Shown here: piece by piece, positions 17,435 through 26,413 of the stretch | Layout of the letters: every line of letters begins with the position of its first letter | How positions within the stretch are numbered: the stretch's first letter is position 1 | Assembly (NCBI RefSeq): GCF_021530565.1 | Contig: NZ_JAKGBI010000003.1 | Coordinates: 62,001-126,000 of the forward strand | Source of the DNA: Pseudoalteromonas sp. SMS1 | GTDB lineage: Bacteria > Pseudomonadota > Gammaproteobacteria > Enterobacterales > Alteromonadaceae | Length of the DNA stretch: 64,000 nt | Direction: 5' to 3' | Notes under the pieces: model-generated | Told to the model about the DNA's origin: nothing | The model's input: only the letters and a program-made list of their open reading frames with translations | Database searches by the model: none | Translations under genes and position numbers: made by a program

Positions 17435-18382
17435 TTAAACAACACGATTGGTTTGGCCGCCATTTAGATAGCTGGCAATATTCTCAGCAATGCCTGCTAT
17501 CAGCCTATCAATGGATTCCTTGCTTGCCCAGGCCGTGTGTGGTGTAAGCAGTAAATTATCGCCCTGGTATTGAATGAGAGGGTTGTCTGCTTGTGCGGGC
17601 TCCGAAGATAAGACATCGACACCAGCAGCACCTAGTTGCTTGTTTTTTAGGGCGTCTGCAAGTGCGTGTTCATCCACAATCCCCCCGCGTGCTGTGTTAA
17701 TTAAAATGGCGTGCTGTGGAAGGAGTGCCAGTGTCTTGGCGTTGAATACGTTTTCGGTTTGCGGCGTGAGTGGGCAATGAATACTGACGATGTCTGCGAG
17801 TTTTAAAGCCTCCTTAAACGCCACCCTACCGCGGCGAACATCTTTGCTATTCGGTCTTTCGGCGATGATCACCTGCGCTCCAAATGCCTGTGCAACATTC
17901 GCGACAGCCTGTCCGAGGTTGCCATAACCTACAATCACAAAACGCTTGCCTGCGATTTCATTAATGTTGTGATCTAAGCGGCAAAACATCGGACTTTGTT
18001 GCCAAGCGCCATGTCGACAATCGTCAGCATAACGGTGAATATTGGTCATTAAATTGCCCAACATAGTAAAGGTGTGCTGAACAACTGAAGGTGTCGAATA
18101 GCCTGCAACATTGGTCACAGCAATACCCGCAGCTTTGGCTGCAACTAAATCGATATTATTCGTTCCGGTGGCTGCCACGCAAATTAACTTTAACGTCGAT
18201 ACTTTGGAGAAGTGTTGTGCGTTTAACTGGACCTTATTAGAGATCACCACATTGGCTTCTTCAATACGACTGAAAACTTGCTCAGCGGTCGTATGTTCAT
18301 AGGTAGTGACTGTGCCAAATTGGGTGAGCGGTGACAAGTCTACGCCAGCTAAAGTGGCCGCATCCAAAACAACAATATTCAT
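17435..18382 (-). CDS. D-2-hydroxyacid dehydrogenase
   Basis: A 315-aa NAD(P)-dependent oxidoreductase of the 2-hydroxyacid dehydrogenase family (glycerate/hydroxypyruvate reductase, D-lactate or phosphoglycerate type). Visible features are the Rossmann motif VGYGNLGQAVA, the catalytic Arg in INTARGGIVDE, the Glu in the SSEPAQADNPL loop, and the His in LTPHTAWAS. Resemblance is to HprA-like enzymes, but the substrate is not fixed. Its start lies 16 bp from the MerR-type promoter of the neighbouring divergent unit, so its own promoter must overlap that control region. Confidence 0.88.
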   Translation of the reverse strand: MNIVVLDAATLAGVDLSPLTQFGTVTTYEHTTAEQVFSRIEEANVVISNKVQLNAQHFSKVSTLKLICVAATGTNNIDLVAAKAAGIAVTNVAGYSTPSVVQHTFTMLGNLMTNIHRYADDCRHGAWQQSPMFCRLDHNINEIAGKRFVIVGYGNLGQAVANVAQAFGAQVIIAERPNSKDVRRGRVAFKEALKLADIVSIHCPLTPQTENVFNAKTLALLPQHAILINTARGGIVDEHALADALKNKQLGAAGVDVLSSEPAQADNPLIQYQGDNLLLTPHTAWASKESIDRLIAGIAENIASYLNGGQTNRVV

Positions 18383-18397
18383 ATTTTTATCTCGTTA

Positions 18398-18429
18398 TTG
18401 ACCTTGGAGTTAACTCCAAGGTTTATACT
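18398..18429 (+). promoter_or_regulatory. MerR-type promoter and ZntR-like operator
   Basis: A -35 box TTGACC (18398-18403) and -10 box TATACT (18424-18429) are separated by 20 bp, the over-long spacer typical of MerR-activated promoters. The spacer is covered by a perfect 22-bp palindrome (18401-18422) whose half is ACCTTGGAGTT; GGAGT/ACTCC also occurs in the E. coli zntA operator. It faces the ZntR-like gene, whose ATG is about 235 bp past the expected transcription start. Confidence 0.88.
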
Positions 18430-18670
18430 TCTTATTAGCGTGAAATATGCTGAACAGTCGAGTGTTGATGATCGTCGATGTTAATACTCAATGGTCAAAG
18501 GTATCGCCATCGCTGCAAGGCTAGCAAAGTTCACAAGGTTAAGTTCGAAAACCCAGCTGGCAGTGTACCATTTTCACAGGGAAGTAGGGACATTGCGGCA
18601 ACAGGTTTTGGTTGATCATGTTACAGCGGCTTTTGGCGTGCATGGTTTAATGAGAGAGGAAACAACGAGT

Positions 18671-19084
18671 ATGTTTCGGATTGGACAATTAGCAAAGCAG
18701 TTAAATGTGTCGACAGACACTCTAAGGTACTATGAGCAACAAGGATTATTAACCGCATGTGAAAGAAGTGCCTCTGGGTATCGTCTATATGATACGCACG
18801 CAGTAGATAGACTGCAGTTTATTATTCGTGCAAAAGAAGTTGGGTTTAACTTGAAAGATATCCAAGAATTGTTGAGTATCAAGATAGACAAGCAACATTA
18901 CAGTTGCGAAGAGGTGAAAGCCTTGACGTTGCAAAAGCGTGACTGGATAAGAGCGCGCATTGCGCAGCTGAGCATTTTTGAACAATCTCTCACGTTACTT
19001 GCCAACCAATGTTGTGGTGGTAGTGAACCCGCAGACACTTGTTCCATTTTAACCGCATTGGAGGATGTAGATGGCGCTCATTGA
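18671..19084 (+). CDS. MerR-family, ZntR-like metal-responsive regulator
   Basis: A 137-aa activator. The winged helix is at the N-terminus (MFRIGQLAKQLNVSTDTLRYYE without break), followed by the dimerisation helix. The metal-site cysteines fall at the E. coli ZntR numbers: Cys79, Cys114, Cys115 and Cys124; ZntR His119 is Glu here. That fits a divalent soft-metal sensor (Zn, Cd, Pb), with altered preference possible. The ATG at 18671 matches the family N-terminus; an in-frame ATG 60 codons upstream would add unrelated sequence. It overlaps the permease gene by 14 bp and is likely self-regulated through the promoter at 18398. Confidence 0.88.
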   Translation: MFRIGQLAKQLNVSTDTLRYYEQQGLLTACERSASGYRLYDTHAVDRLQFIIRAKEVGFNLKDIQELLSIKIDKQHYSCEEVKALTLQKRDWIRARIAQLSIFEQSLTLLANQCCGGSEPADTCSILTALEDVDGAH

Positions 19085-20336
19085 TAATTTTTGGCAGCTA
19101 TTTGTCGTATCAGCACCATGGTTAATGCTTGGATTATTTTTAGCTGGCATACTTAACGTATTTATTCCTAAAGACTTTTTGCAGCGACATCTCGGCAAAG
19201 AAGGGCTTTGGACAACCGTCAAAGCAGCATTAATCGGCGCACCAATGCCTTTGTGTTCATGTGGCGTGATCCCTGCTGCAATCGGGCTTAGACGTGCTGG
19301 CGGGTCTAAAAGCGCAACCACCGCTTTTCTTGTATCGACCCCTGAAACCGGTGTGGATTCTATTTCTGTTTCATATGCATTACTTGGCCCGTTTATGGCC
19401 ATCATTCGACCAATCGCAGCGGTAGCAAGTGCGATTACAGCTGGGCTATTGGTAGGCAGAGACACGGCACTAAGTACGCCAGACTCACCCCAGAAGATCG
19501 GCAGTGCAGAGTCTAGCTGCTGCAACGGTAAAAAGCCCTCGTCCGCGGAGGTAGCGCCGCAAGTCGCTTGCTGCGACACGGCTGCAACGGCCACCGAGTC
19601 GGTCAAGGTAAGCGGCTGTGAAGCGGCGTCATCGCCCTCTCAGGGTTGTGATACACCACAAAACCCCTCACTTCATGCACATTCGCACGCATCAGAGTCG
19701 ATAAACAGTTGTTGTGACAGTGAAATAAAAGACACAGTAACGACATCGTGTTGCGCGAATGAAACAACCCAAATGCCGCGCTTAGGCGACAAGCTTTGGC
19801 AAGCAACCAAATTTAGTTGTAACAAGCTGTTATCTGATACTATGGTTTGGCTTTTAATTGGTATATTCTTCGCAGCACTGGTACAAACATTTGTACCAAC
19901 TGAATTTTTAGCACAGTGGGGGGATGGCATTCTGGCTATGCTGGTGGTGATATTGATCAGCATCCCAATGTATATCTGTGCGACGGCGTCGACACCGATT
20001 GCGGCAGGCCTTTTGCTTGCGGGCGTATCACCTGGGGCAGTTTTAGTGTTTATGCTTGCAGGACCTGCAACCAATGTGGCGACAATCGGTGTTGTGGCAA
20101 AAGAGCTCGGGCGCAGAGCCGTTGTGGCGTATATCGTCGCAGTAATCGGTGTTGCTATCGTGTTTGGATTTTTGACCGACTATTTAGTGCTACAGTTTGG
20201 GTTCGAGGTTGCCCCTTTGATGGGCCATGAACATGAAGTGGTACCTAGTTGGTTGGGCCAAATGAGCGCCTTAGTACTCGTCGCCTTGATGTTACGCTTG
20301 TTTGTAATTGACGTGAAACAACGTTTGGCTAACTAG
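19071..20336 (+). CDS. SO_0444-type Cu/Zn efflux permease
   Basis: A 421-aa inner-membrane permease of the DUF318/ArsP-like superfamily, SO_0444 subgroup. Two halves of about four helices each carry the repeated motifs GAPMPLCSCGVIPAA and IPMYICATASTPIAA. Between them (about 145-230) is a Cys/His-rich loop with several Cys-Cys pairs and HAHSH, likely to bind metal. GGAGG stands 7 bases before the ATG. It overlaps the ZntR-like regulator gene, so metal, regulator and pump form one unit. The exact metal is unproven. Confidence 0.85.
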   Translation: MALIDNFWQLFVVSAPWLMLGLFLAGILNVFIPKDFLQRHLGKEGLWTTVKAALIGAPMPLCSCGVIPAAIGLRRAGGSKSATTAFLVSTPETGVDSISVSYALLGPFMAIIRPIAAVASAITAGLLVGRDTALSTPDSPQKIGSAESSCCNGKKPSSAEVAPQVACCDTAATATESVKVSGCEAASSPSQGCDTPQNPSLHAHSHASESINSCCDSEIKDTVTTSCCANETTQMPRLGDKLWQATKFSCNKLLSDTMVWLLIGIFFAALVQTFVPTEFLAQWGDGILAMLVVILISIPMYICATASTPIAAGLLLAGVSPGAVLVFMLAGPATNVATIGVVAKELGRRAVVAYIVAVIGVAIVFGFLTDYLVLQFGFEVAPLMGHEHEVVPSWLGQMSALVLVALMLRLFVIDVKQRLAN

Positions 20337-20430
20337 TGTGGTCAGACTTGATATTCTTAGCATCTCATCAGAGAGCGAGATAGAATAGGCTGTTTTTTGT
20401 CACACGATCCAGATCAGTAAGAGTAATTTA

Positions 20431-21528
20431 GTGGATAAATACGCAGATATAAGACCTTATAACGATGAAGAAGTACCGGCTGCACTGGCTAGACTGTTAG
20501 CCGATGAGCAGTTTTTGGATGTTATTGCAGAGCATAATTTGCCTAAGTGGGTTTCCTCTTGTTCCAAGGTAAGCCGCCCATTGGTGCGTGCGCGCTTAAA
20601 ATTAAAGTGGCGTACGGTCAATAATGTAGAGGCCGTTCAAAATGAGGTTGCGACCTATTTATCCATGCTAATTGAACGCACAACCGATAAAGTGACTTAT
20701 TCAGGTCTAGAGCAATTAGACAAAGATAGTGCCTACTTGTTTATCTCTAATCACCGGGATATTGTTCTCGACCCAGCTTTAATGAATTGGGGCCTTCATC
20801 AAAATAATTTGCCCACTGTGCGCATCGCGATTGGCGATAATTTGCTGCAGGTGCCCTATATCACGGAATTAATGCGGTTAAACAAAAGCTTCATTGTGAA
20901 GCGCTCGGCAAAAGCGCCAAAAGAGATGCTCAAGGCGCTGTCTCAATTGTCAGGTTATATCCATGACTCTTTAGATGAGGGGCACTCTATCTGGATTGCT
21001 CAAAAAGAAGGGCGCGCGAAAGATGGTATCGATTTTACCGATCCAGCCCTGTTAAAAATGCTGCAATTACATGGCAGACGACTCAAGCTGCCATTTGCAG
21101 AGTACGTAAGAAAGCTAAAAGTGGTACCTGTTTCTATTTCTTATCAATATGAACCTTGTGCTTTGGCCAAGGCGAAAGAGCTTTATCACAAACAGCAGTT
21201 TGGCGAATACCAAAAAGCTGAAGGCGAAGACATTAAAAGCATCATAGATGGGTTTAGTGCGGATAAAGGCAATGTCCATGTTGCATTTGGTACCCCGATT
21301 AATGATGAGTTTGAAACGCCAGAGCAGCTGGCAGAGATCATCGATAAACAAATCATTGAAAACTATCACCTGCATTCTAGTAATTACTTAGCTGCGGGAG
21401 AAACGGAGCAAAGTAGCCATGAAGAAGCAGCCTGTTTCAATGACACGCTTGAGTCAATTCCACAGGAGTTGAAAGAATTTGTGCTGTCAATGTATGCGCA
21501 ACCGGTTAAGCGAAAATCTTCAATTTAA
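20431..21528 (+). CDS. PlsC-like glycerol-phosphate acyltransferase family protein
   Basis: A 365-aa acyltransferase of the 1-acyl-glycerol-3-phosphate acyltransferase superfamily. Motif I is ISNHRDIVLDPAL (His108), followed by an FIVKRS block and EGRAKDG, which corresponds to the phosphate-binding motif III. It is longer than PlsC, with a C-terminal extension, and has no obvious membrane helix. It starts with GTG; no ATG lies closer to the conserved part and the upstream ribosome site is weak. It stands alone, ended by the terminator at 21557. Substrate is not known. Confidence 0.78.
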   Translation: MDKYADIRPYNDEEVPAALARLLADEQFLDVIAEHNLPKWVSSCSKVSRPLVRARLKLKWRTVNNVEAVQNEVATYLSMLIERTTDKVTYSGLEQLDKDSAYLFISNHRDIVLDPALMNWGLHQNNLPTVRIAIGDNLLQVPYITELMRLNKSFIVKRSAKAPKEMLKALSQLSGYIHDSLDEGHSIWIAQKEGRAKDGIDFTDPALLKMLQLHGRRLKLPFAEYVRKLKVVPVSISYQYEPCALAKAKELYHKQQFGEYQKAEGEDIKSIIDGFSADKGNVHVAFGTPINDEFETPEQLAEIIDKQIIENYHLHSSNYLAAGETEQSSHEEAACFNDTLESIPQELKEFVLSMYAQPVKRKSSI

Positions 21529-21556
21529 GATACTGCAAATCCACGTCTAAAGTGAG

Positions 21557-21586
21557 CGCTCAAGGGAACACCTTTGGGCGTTTTTC
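21557..21586 (+). terminator. Terminator after the acyltransferase gene
   Basis: CGCTCAAGG pairs with CTTTGGGCG (two G-U pairs) and is followed by TTTTTCTTT. Confidence 0.75.
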
Positions 21587-21626
21587 TTTGTGTACCACCA
21601 GAAAATTTAATTGGGAAGAGGTGTGA

Positions 21627-21810
21627 AGTGTCCCCGGCTGCGCGGATGCGGATATAAGTCCTTGAACCCTAAGGTTCAAGGCGGAAGGCAACAACCCACC
21701 GTAGGCTTCTCGGTACCTGCCAAGCTTGCGCAAAAGTGAGTAAACTGCATCCCTTACAAAAGTTTATCGGCTCAGGGACATAATCCACTGTCCGGCGAGC
21801 TAGGGAACGC
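21627..21810 (-). ncRNA. ssrS: 6S RNA
   Basis: Read on the minus strand this 184-nt segment matches 6S RNA, which binds sigma70 RNA polymerase and represses transcription in stationary phase. Shared with E. coli ssrS are GTCCCTGAGCCGATA, CGAGAAGCCT, the CCTTGAACC/GGGTTCAAGG hairpin and a closing stem in which GTTCCC at the 5' end pairs with GGGGAC at the 3' end. The length equals E. coli 6S. A TATACT -10 box (complement at 21815-21820) is placed correctly for a start near 21809. The usual neighbours zapA and fau are not adjacent. Confidence 0.92.
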
Positions 21811-22129
21811 TTTAAGTATATAAGACATCTTGGCGTGCTTAAACCAAAATTTGAAAAAATCTCGTCTAATTGCTGCGAAAAACGACACTTCTCAAATAGT
21901 GGTCTGATTTTGTTGAATTTACGTACATAAAGAGTGGGATTTGATGCATGAAAGCACGACTGATTAGACTGCAATAGCGGCATGGCATAAAAGTTGTGCA
22001 TCCATGATACAAACCACATTTGTTAGATGTAAAACAAGGGTTTTTTCTCTGTAAGTCTGACAATTCGTTGGAGTTGCTATACTTCGAATGGTAGCATTAA
22101 CGCTATCAAGTGAATGAGAATTAAGCCTT
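21811..22129. other. Intergenic region between ssrS and ygfB
   Basis: It holds the 6S RNA promoter at its left end and the ygfB promoter at its right. No ORF resembles ZapA, which occupies this place in E. coli. Nothing else is recognised. Confidence 0.5.
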
Positions 22130-22693
22130 ATGATCGAATTAAAAGACTATCAGCAAGCTCAGTTATTGCTGGAGAAACACGGTATTTTTGTAGCACCTTC
22201 AGAAGTACATGGCACCATCAGCGGCATTCTAGCATGCGGCCTCAACATCGATGAAAAAGAGTACTTAGGTTTACTCAGTGATGTGTTTAATGATGGTCAA
22301 GGCTTTGGTGTTGAATTAAAAGTATTTTTGGCTGAGCTTTACAAGCTGGTTGTGGAGCACTTTAACGATCCTGAATACGCTTTCGAAGTGTATTTACCAC
22401 AAGAAGACGAGGCGCTCATCGATCAAGCCAATGCGCTTGTGGCCTGGGTATCTGGGTTTTTACTTGGTTTTGGTTTAAAACAAAAAGACTATGGGAAGCT
22501 GTCGGCAGATGTGAAAGAAGTGATCAGTGATTTTAGCGAAATCACAAAGTTGGATACGCACTTTGATGACACTGAAGAAGACAAGCAAGCATTCCATGAA
22601 GTGGTTGAATATATTCGTGTGTCTGCGCTGCTATGCTTCGCTGAAATGGGCAGAGAGCAAGGCGACGCGTCCACCTCAAAAACAGTGCATTAA
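22130..22693 (+). CDS. ygfB: UPF0149 family protein YgfB
   Basis: A 187-aa YecA/YgfB-like protein. Family features include the start IELKDYQQAQLLLEKHG, ISGILACG, and WVSGFLLGFGL, with an acidic C-terminal half. In several gammaproteobacteria ygfB heads the pepP-ubiH-ubiI cluster, as here, and the two-base gap to pepP means co-translation. In Pseudomonas a homologue alters antibiotic-response gene expression; whether that applies here is unknown. The N-terminal position and neighbourhood make the call firm. Confidence 0.9.
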   Translation: MIELKDYQQAQLLLEKHGIFVAPSEVHGTISGILACGLNIDEKEYLGLLSDVFNDGQGFGVELKVFLAELYKLVVEHFNDPEYAFEVYLPQEDEALIDQANALVAWVSGFLLGFGLKQKDYGKLSADVKEVISDFSEITKLDTHFDDTEEDKQAFHEVVEYIRVSALLCFAEMGREQGDASTSKTVH

Positions 22694-22695
22694 TT

Positions 22696-24009
22696 ATGAT
22701 AAAAAATGAAGAGTTTGTCGCACGTCGACAGAAGCTACTGCAAAACCTTAAAAACAATTCGGTTGCAGTGATCCCGGCCGCATCTGAAATTACCCGTAGT
22801 CGCGATACTGAGTTTCCTTTTCGTCAAGACAGTGACTTTTTTTACTTAACAGGGTTTAAAGAGCCAGACGCTGTATTGGTATTGAGTAAAGACAAAGGCG
22901 GTGCGCAAAGCAGTGTGCTATTTTGTCGTAATAAGGACAAATTAGCTGAGATTTGGCACGGTCGTCGTATTGGCTTTGAAAAAGCGAAAAGTCAATTTGC
23001 CATGGACGAAACTTATGCGCTGAGTGAGCTAGACAGTGAATTACTGACGTTCATCAATGGGCGTCAAACGCTCTATTTTGCGCAAGGCACCTACAACGCA
23101 TTTGATGACAAAATTTGGGGGGTACTGTCTACTCTGCGTGGAGCACCCAAAAAAGGTTATCGCGCTCCTGAAATTATTCAAGATATTCGCCCGCTCATCC
23201 ATGAAATGCGCTTGTTCAAATCTGATGCCGAAGTTGAGATCATGCGCCAAGCGGGGAAAATCAGTGCGCAGGCTCATATTAGAGCTATGCAATTCGCCAA
23301 ACCTGGTGCCACTGAATATCAGCTAGAAGCTGAAATCCACCATCACTACGCCATGCATGGGGCTCGTTACCCAGCGTATGGCACGATAGTGGGATCTGGC
23401 AATAATGCCAACATTTTGCACTACACCGAAAATAGTGATGTCCTAACGCAGGGTGATTTGATCTTGATCGACTCTGGCTGTGAACTAGAGGGATATGCTG
23501 CTGATATTACGCGTACCTTCCCTGTCAGTGGTCAATATAGTGACGCGCAAAAAGACGTTTATAACTTGGTATTAAAAGCGCAATTGGCTGCATTTGACGA
23601 GGTAAAGCCGGGCGGCACACTTGTGCAGGCTAACAATGTTGTGATGCGCATATTGACGGAAGGTCTGGTGGAGCTTGGTATATTGGCTGGTACAGTTGAT
23701 GAACTGCTAGAAGCACAAGCGTGTAAAGCATTTTATATGCATGGCCTCGGTCATTGGCTGGGGTTAGACGTACACGATGTGGGCGAGTACAAGCTGGATG
23801 AAGCCGACCGTCCATTTGAACCTGGTATGGTCCTCACCATAGAGCCTGGACTGTACTTTGATGAAGATGCTGAAGTGCCAGCACAGTACAAAGGGATCGG
23901 GGTGCGCATTGAGGATGACTTACTTGTCACTCAAGTGGGCTATGAAAACTTAACCGTAGATGTGCCAAAATCTATCCAAGAGATTGAAGCGCTGATGCAA
24001 AAGGCCTAG
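22696..24009 (+). CDS. pepP: Xaa-Pro aminopeptidase PepP
   Basis: A 437-aa metallopeptidase (M24B) that removes an N-terminal residue preceding proline. The N-terminal domain begins near EEFVARRQKLL with PFRQDSDFFYLTGF. The catalytic pita-bread domain holds the dinuclear manganese ligands: Asp in IDSGCELEGYAADITRTFP, His in HGLGHWLGLDVHDVG, Glu in IEPGLYF, and Glu in RIEDDLLVT. Length and motifs match E. coli PepP. It is the second gene of the ygfB-pepP-ubiH-ubiI run. Confidence 0.95.
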   Translation: MIKNEEFVARRQKLLQNLKNNSVAVIPAASEITRSRDTEFPFRQDSDFFYLTGFKEPDAVLVLSKDKGGAQSSVLFCRNKDKLAEIWHGRRIGFEKAKSQFAMDETYALSELDSELLTFINGRQTLYFAQGTYNAFDDKIWGVLSTLRGAPKKGYRAPEIIQDIRPLIHEMRLFKSDAEVEIMRQAGKISAQAHIRAMQFAKPGATEYQLEAEIHHHYAMHGARYPAYGTIVGSGNNANILHYTENSDVLTQGDLILIDSGCELEGYAADITRTFPVSGQYSDAQKDVYNLVLKAQLAAFDEVKPGGTLVQANNVVMRILTEGLVELGILAGTVDELLEAQACKAFYMHGLGHWLGLDVHDVGEYKLDEADRPFEPGMVLTIEPGLYFDEDAEVPAQYKGIGVRIEDDLLVTQVGYENLTVDVPKSIQEIEALMQKA

Positions 24010-24033
24010 CTGAATAGTTTGGGAGTATTGGGC

Positions 24034-25221
24034 TTGCAACACTTTGATGTGCTCATTGTTGGCGGCGGTATGGCGGGTGCAACCGCTGCTGTCAGTATTA
24101 AAAAACAGCATCCACACTGCAGTGTGGCGGTGGTTGAGGCATTTGCGCCAAAAACCAATGCGCACCCAAGTTTTGACGACCGCAGCATTGCCTTGGCTGA
24201 ACAGTCCATCGACTACTTAAGTCGACTGAATTTGTTTAGCAAAGAGTGGCGCTTTGCGGAACCTATCTTAAAGGTGAATGTGTCTGACCGCGGTCACTTC
24301 GGTAAAACAAGCATTGCGCCGCAAGATTATAATGTGGATGCCTTGGGGTATGTGGTCGAGGTTAATCCTTATGGCCAGTTCTTGCATCAACAGCTACAAA
24401 GTCATGACATCACCCTGTTTTGCCCTGCAACCGTGGCAAAATTAACACAGCATCAAACACATGTCGACGTGACAATAACGCGTGAGACTGGCACCGAAGA
24501 TATGACCTTGCAGACTCGTTTGCTCGTTGTAGCTGACGGCGCGAAATCGCCTACGCGTGGGTTGTTAAACATGGAATTTGACAGTTTTCCCTACGAGCAA
24601 TCGGCGCTTATTGCGAACGTTAAAGTAGCGCAAGGGCATAAAGGTGAAGCATTTGAGCGGTTTACATCGCAGGGACCAATGGCACTATTACCGATGAGTG
24701 ATGGGCGATATTCCGTGGCTTGGTGCATGAAACGTGAAGCATTAGAGGAAGTGCTGGGCTATGATGATACGCAATTTCTAGCGCGTTTACAGCAAGCGTT
24801 TGGCTATCGAGGCGGAGTCTTCGAGGCCGTGGGCACGCGCAGTAGCTATCCGCTCGTACATGGGCGTGTATCGGATGTGGTGCATCATCGTGTAGTGATC
24901 ATTGGTAATGCTGCGCACGCCATTCATCCAATCGCCGGGCAAGGGTTTAACCTTGGGGTGCGTGATATTCAAAGTTTAAATGCATGTCTAAATCACCATG
25001 ATGTAAGCGAGTGGGGCAGCCACGCATTTACCCGCGCTTATAAAGTGGCGAGAGATCACGATATCGGTAGAGTGATGACGCTGACGGATAGTTTGGTTCG
25101 GTTGTTCTCCAACCACTCGCGCACCGTCGCTTTTGGACGAAGTTGTGGGTTGTTATTTATGAGCCTGTTTACCAATTTAAAGGCACCATTAGCGAAGCAG
25201 CTAATGGGCCGAGTAAAATAA
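24034..25221 (+). CDS. ubiH: Ubiquinone hydroxylase UbiH
   Basis: FAD monooxygenase of ubiquinone synthesis (hydroxylation of the octaprenyl-methoxyphenol ring). About 395 aa: FAD-binding GGGMAGAT at the N-terminus, the DDRSIAL segment, ADGAKSPTR, and the second FAD motif GNAAHAIHPIAGQGFNLGVRD. No ATG is suitable. I choose TTG at 24034, giving LQHFDVLIVGGG, because GGGAG lies 8 bases upstream; TTG codons at 24019 and 24028 are alternatives. The Asp of the canonical GDAAH is Asn here (GNAAH). It lies between pepP and ubiI in one operon. Confidence 0.93.
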   Translation: MQHFDVLIVGGGMAGATAAVSIKKQHPHCSVAVVEAFAPKTNAHPSFDDRSIALAEQSIDYLSRLNLFSKEWRFAEPILKVNVSDRGHFGKTSIAPQDYNVDALGYVVEVNPYGQFLHQQLQSHDITLFCPATVAKLTQHQTHVDVTITRETGTEDMTLQTRLLVVADGAKSPTRGLLNMEFDSFPYEQSALIANVKVAQGHKGEAFERFTSQGPMALLPMSDGRYSVAWCMKREALEEVLGYDDTQFLARLQQAFGYRGGVFEAVGTRSSYPLVHGRVSDVVHHRVVIIGNAAHAIHPIAGQGFNLGVRDIQSLNACLNHHDVSEWGSHAFTRAYKVARDHDIGRVMTLTDSLVRLFSNHSRTVAFGRSCGLLFMSLFTNLKAPLAKQLMGRVK

Positions 25222-25231
25222 AGGACACTTT

Positions 25232-26398
25232 ATGCAACAAGTGCAAGTTTGTATTGTGGGCGGGGGGTGTGTTGGCTTGACCTTAGCATTGGGTTTGGCG
25301 CAAAAAAATATCTCCGTCTTAGTGCTGGATGCGGGTGCAGCTCCAGCTCCTTTGGCCGAACAATACAGTATGCGTGTCAGCGCGATTAGCCTAGCCAGTC
25401 AGCAACTATTTGAATCTCTCGAGGTATGGCCTGAGATTATTGCAAGTCGCGCTACGCCTTACTCGGCCATGGATGTAAGAGATACCGACAGCTTTGGTAA
25501 AATTGCATTTGATGCCGCTTCTTTAGAACTATCTGAATTGGGTCATATCATTGAAAATGAGGCGATCCGTTTTGCTTTGTATGAAAAACTGCAAGCATAT
25601 AGCCATGTGACATTGGCCTTTGATAGCCGTTATAGCACCCTTCACCAAACAGACACCGACGTACTAGTGACATTAGACTCCGGAATGCCAGTGATGAGCA
25701 AATTGCTGGTTGCTGCCGATGGCGCAAATTCTGGTGTGAGAAGGTTATTTGATATGCCACTGAGCTTTTGGGACTATGACCATCATGCCTTGGTGGCAAC
25801 CGTGAAAACTGCTCTTCCCCATGAACAGGTTGCCAGACAAGTCTTTTTACCGACCGGTCCACTGGCGTTTTTACCCCTGCATGAAGACAATATGCACTCA
25901 ATTGTGTGGTCAACTTCCCCTGAACATGCCGCGCAGTTAATGGCGCAGGATGCACAAACATTTAATAAGTCGTTGTCGGCGGCCATTGATATGCAGTGTG
26001 GGCTGTGCGAAGTGCAAAGTGACAGAGCGGTTTTTCCTTTGACGATGCGTTATGCACAGCAATGGCTGAAAGGCCGCGTCGTGTTGATGGGCGACGCAGC
26101 TCACACGATTCACCCGCTTGCCGGTCTCGGTATGAACTTGGGACTAAAAGATGCGGCACACTTGATACAGGCATTGTCTAGTGAACATGGTGAGTTTGCT
26201 GCGCATTCTGTATTGCGCGAGTATGAGCGCACGCGCAAGCTCGATGCACAAAAGCACATTGCCATGATGCAGGGCTTAAAAACGCTGTTTGAGGGCAATC
26301 ACCCAGCCAAAAAGTTAATCAGAGGTTTGGGGCTTAGCATGGTGGATAATTTAGGGCCAATTAAAAACTTGTTTGTAAAACAGGCGGTCGGTCAATAG
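25232..26398 (+). CDS. ubiI: Ubiquinone hydroxylase UbiI (VisC)
   Basis: FAD monooxygenase that adds the C5 hydroxyl in ubiquinone synthesis. 388 aa, similar along its length to E. coli UbiI: VQVCIVGGGCVGLTLALGL, RVSAISLASQQL, FWDYDHHALVATVKT, VARQVFLPTGPLAFLPL, FPLTMRYA, and GDAAHTIHPLAGLGMNLGLKD. AAGGA before the ATG and a 10-bp gap from ubiH indicate a shared transcript. It is last in the operon and its stop lies in a hairpin. Confidence 0.94.
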   Translation: MQQVQVCIVGGGCVGLTLALGLAQKNISVLVLDAGAAPAPLAEQYSMRVSAISLASQQLFESLEVWPEIIASRATPYSAMDVRDTDSFGKIAFDAASLELSELGHIIENEAIRFALYEKLQAYSHVTLAFDSRYSTLHQTDTDVLVTLDSGMPVMSKLLVAADGANSGVRRLFDMPLSFWDYDHHALVATVKTALPHEQVARQVFLPTGPLAFLPLHEDNMHSIVWSTSPEHAAQLMAQDAQTFNKSLSAAIDMQCGLCEVQSDRAVFPLTMRYAQQWLKGRVVLMGDAAHTIHPLAGLGMNLGLKDAAHLIQALSSEHGEFAAHSVLREYERTRKLDAQKHIAMMQGLKTLFEGNHPAKKLIRGLGLSMVDNLGPIKNLFVKQAVGQ

Positions 26399-26404
26399 AC
26401 CGCC
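26383..26404. terminator. Hairpin at the ubiI / lysR convergence
   Basis: GGCGGTC pairs with GACCGCC across GGTCAATA, spanning the ubiI stop codon between convergent genes. There is no T-run, so termination is only likely. Confidence 0.45.
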
Positions 26405-26413
26405 CAGACAGGT

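Noticed and set aside
18491..18670. N-terminal extension of the ZntR-like regulator
   Set aside because: MerR proteins start at the helix-turn-helix; 60 extra residues match nothing, so I use the ATG at 18671.
21669..22063. Minus-strand frames in the 6S RNA region
   Set aside because: They cover the 6S RNA and its promoter and have no family features; they are not zapA.
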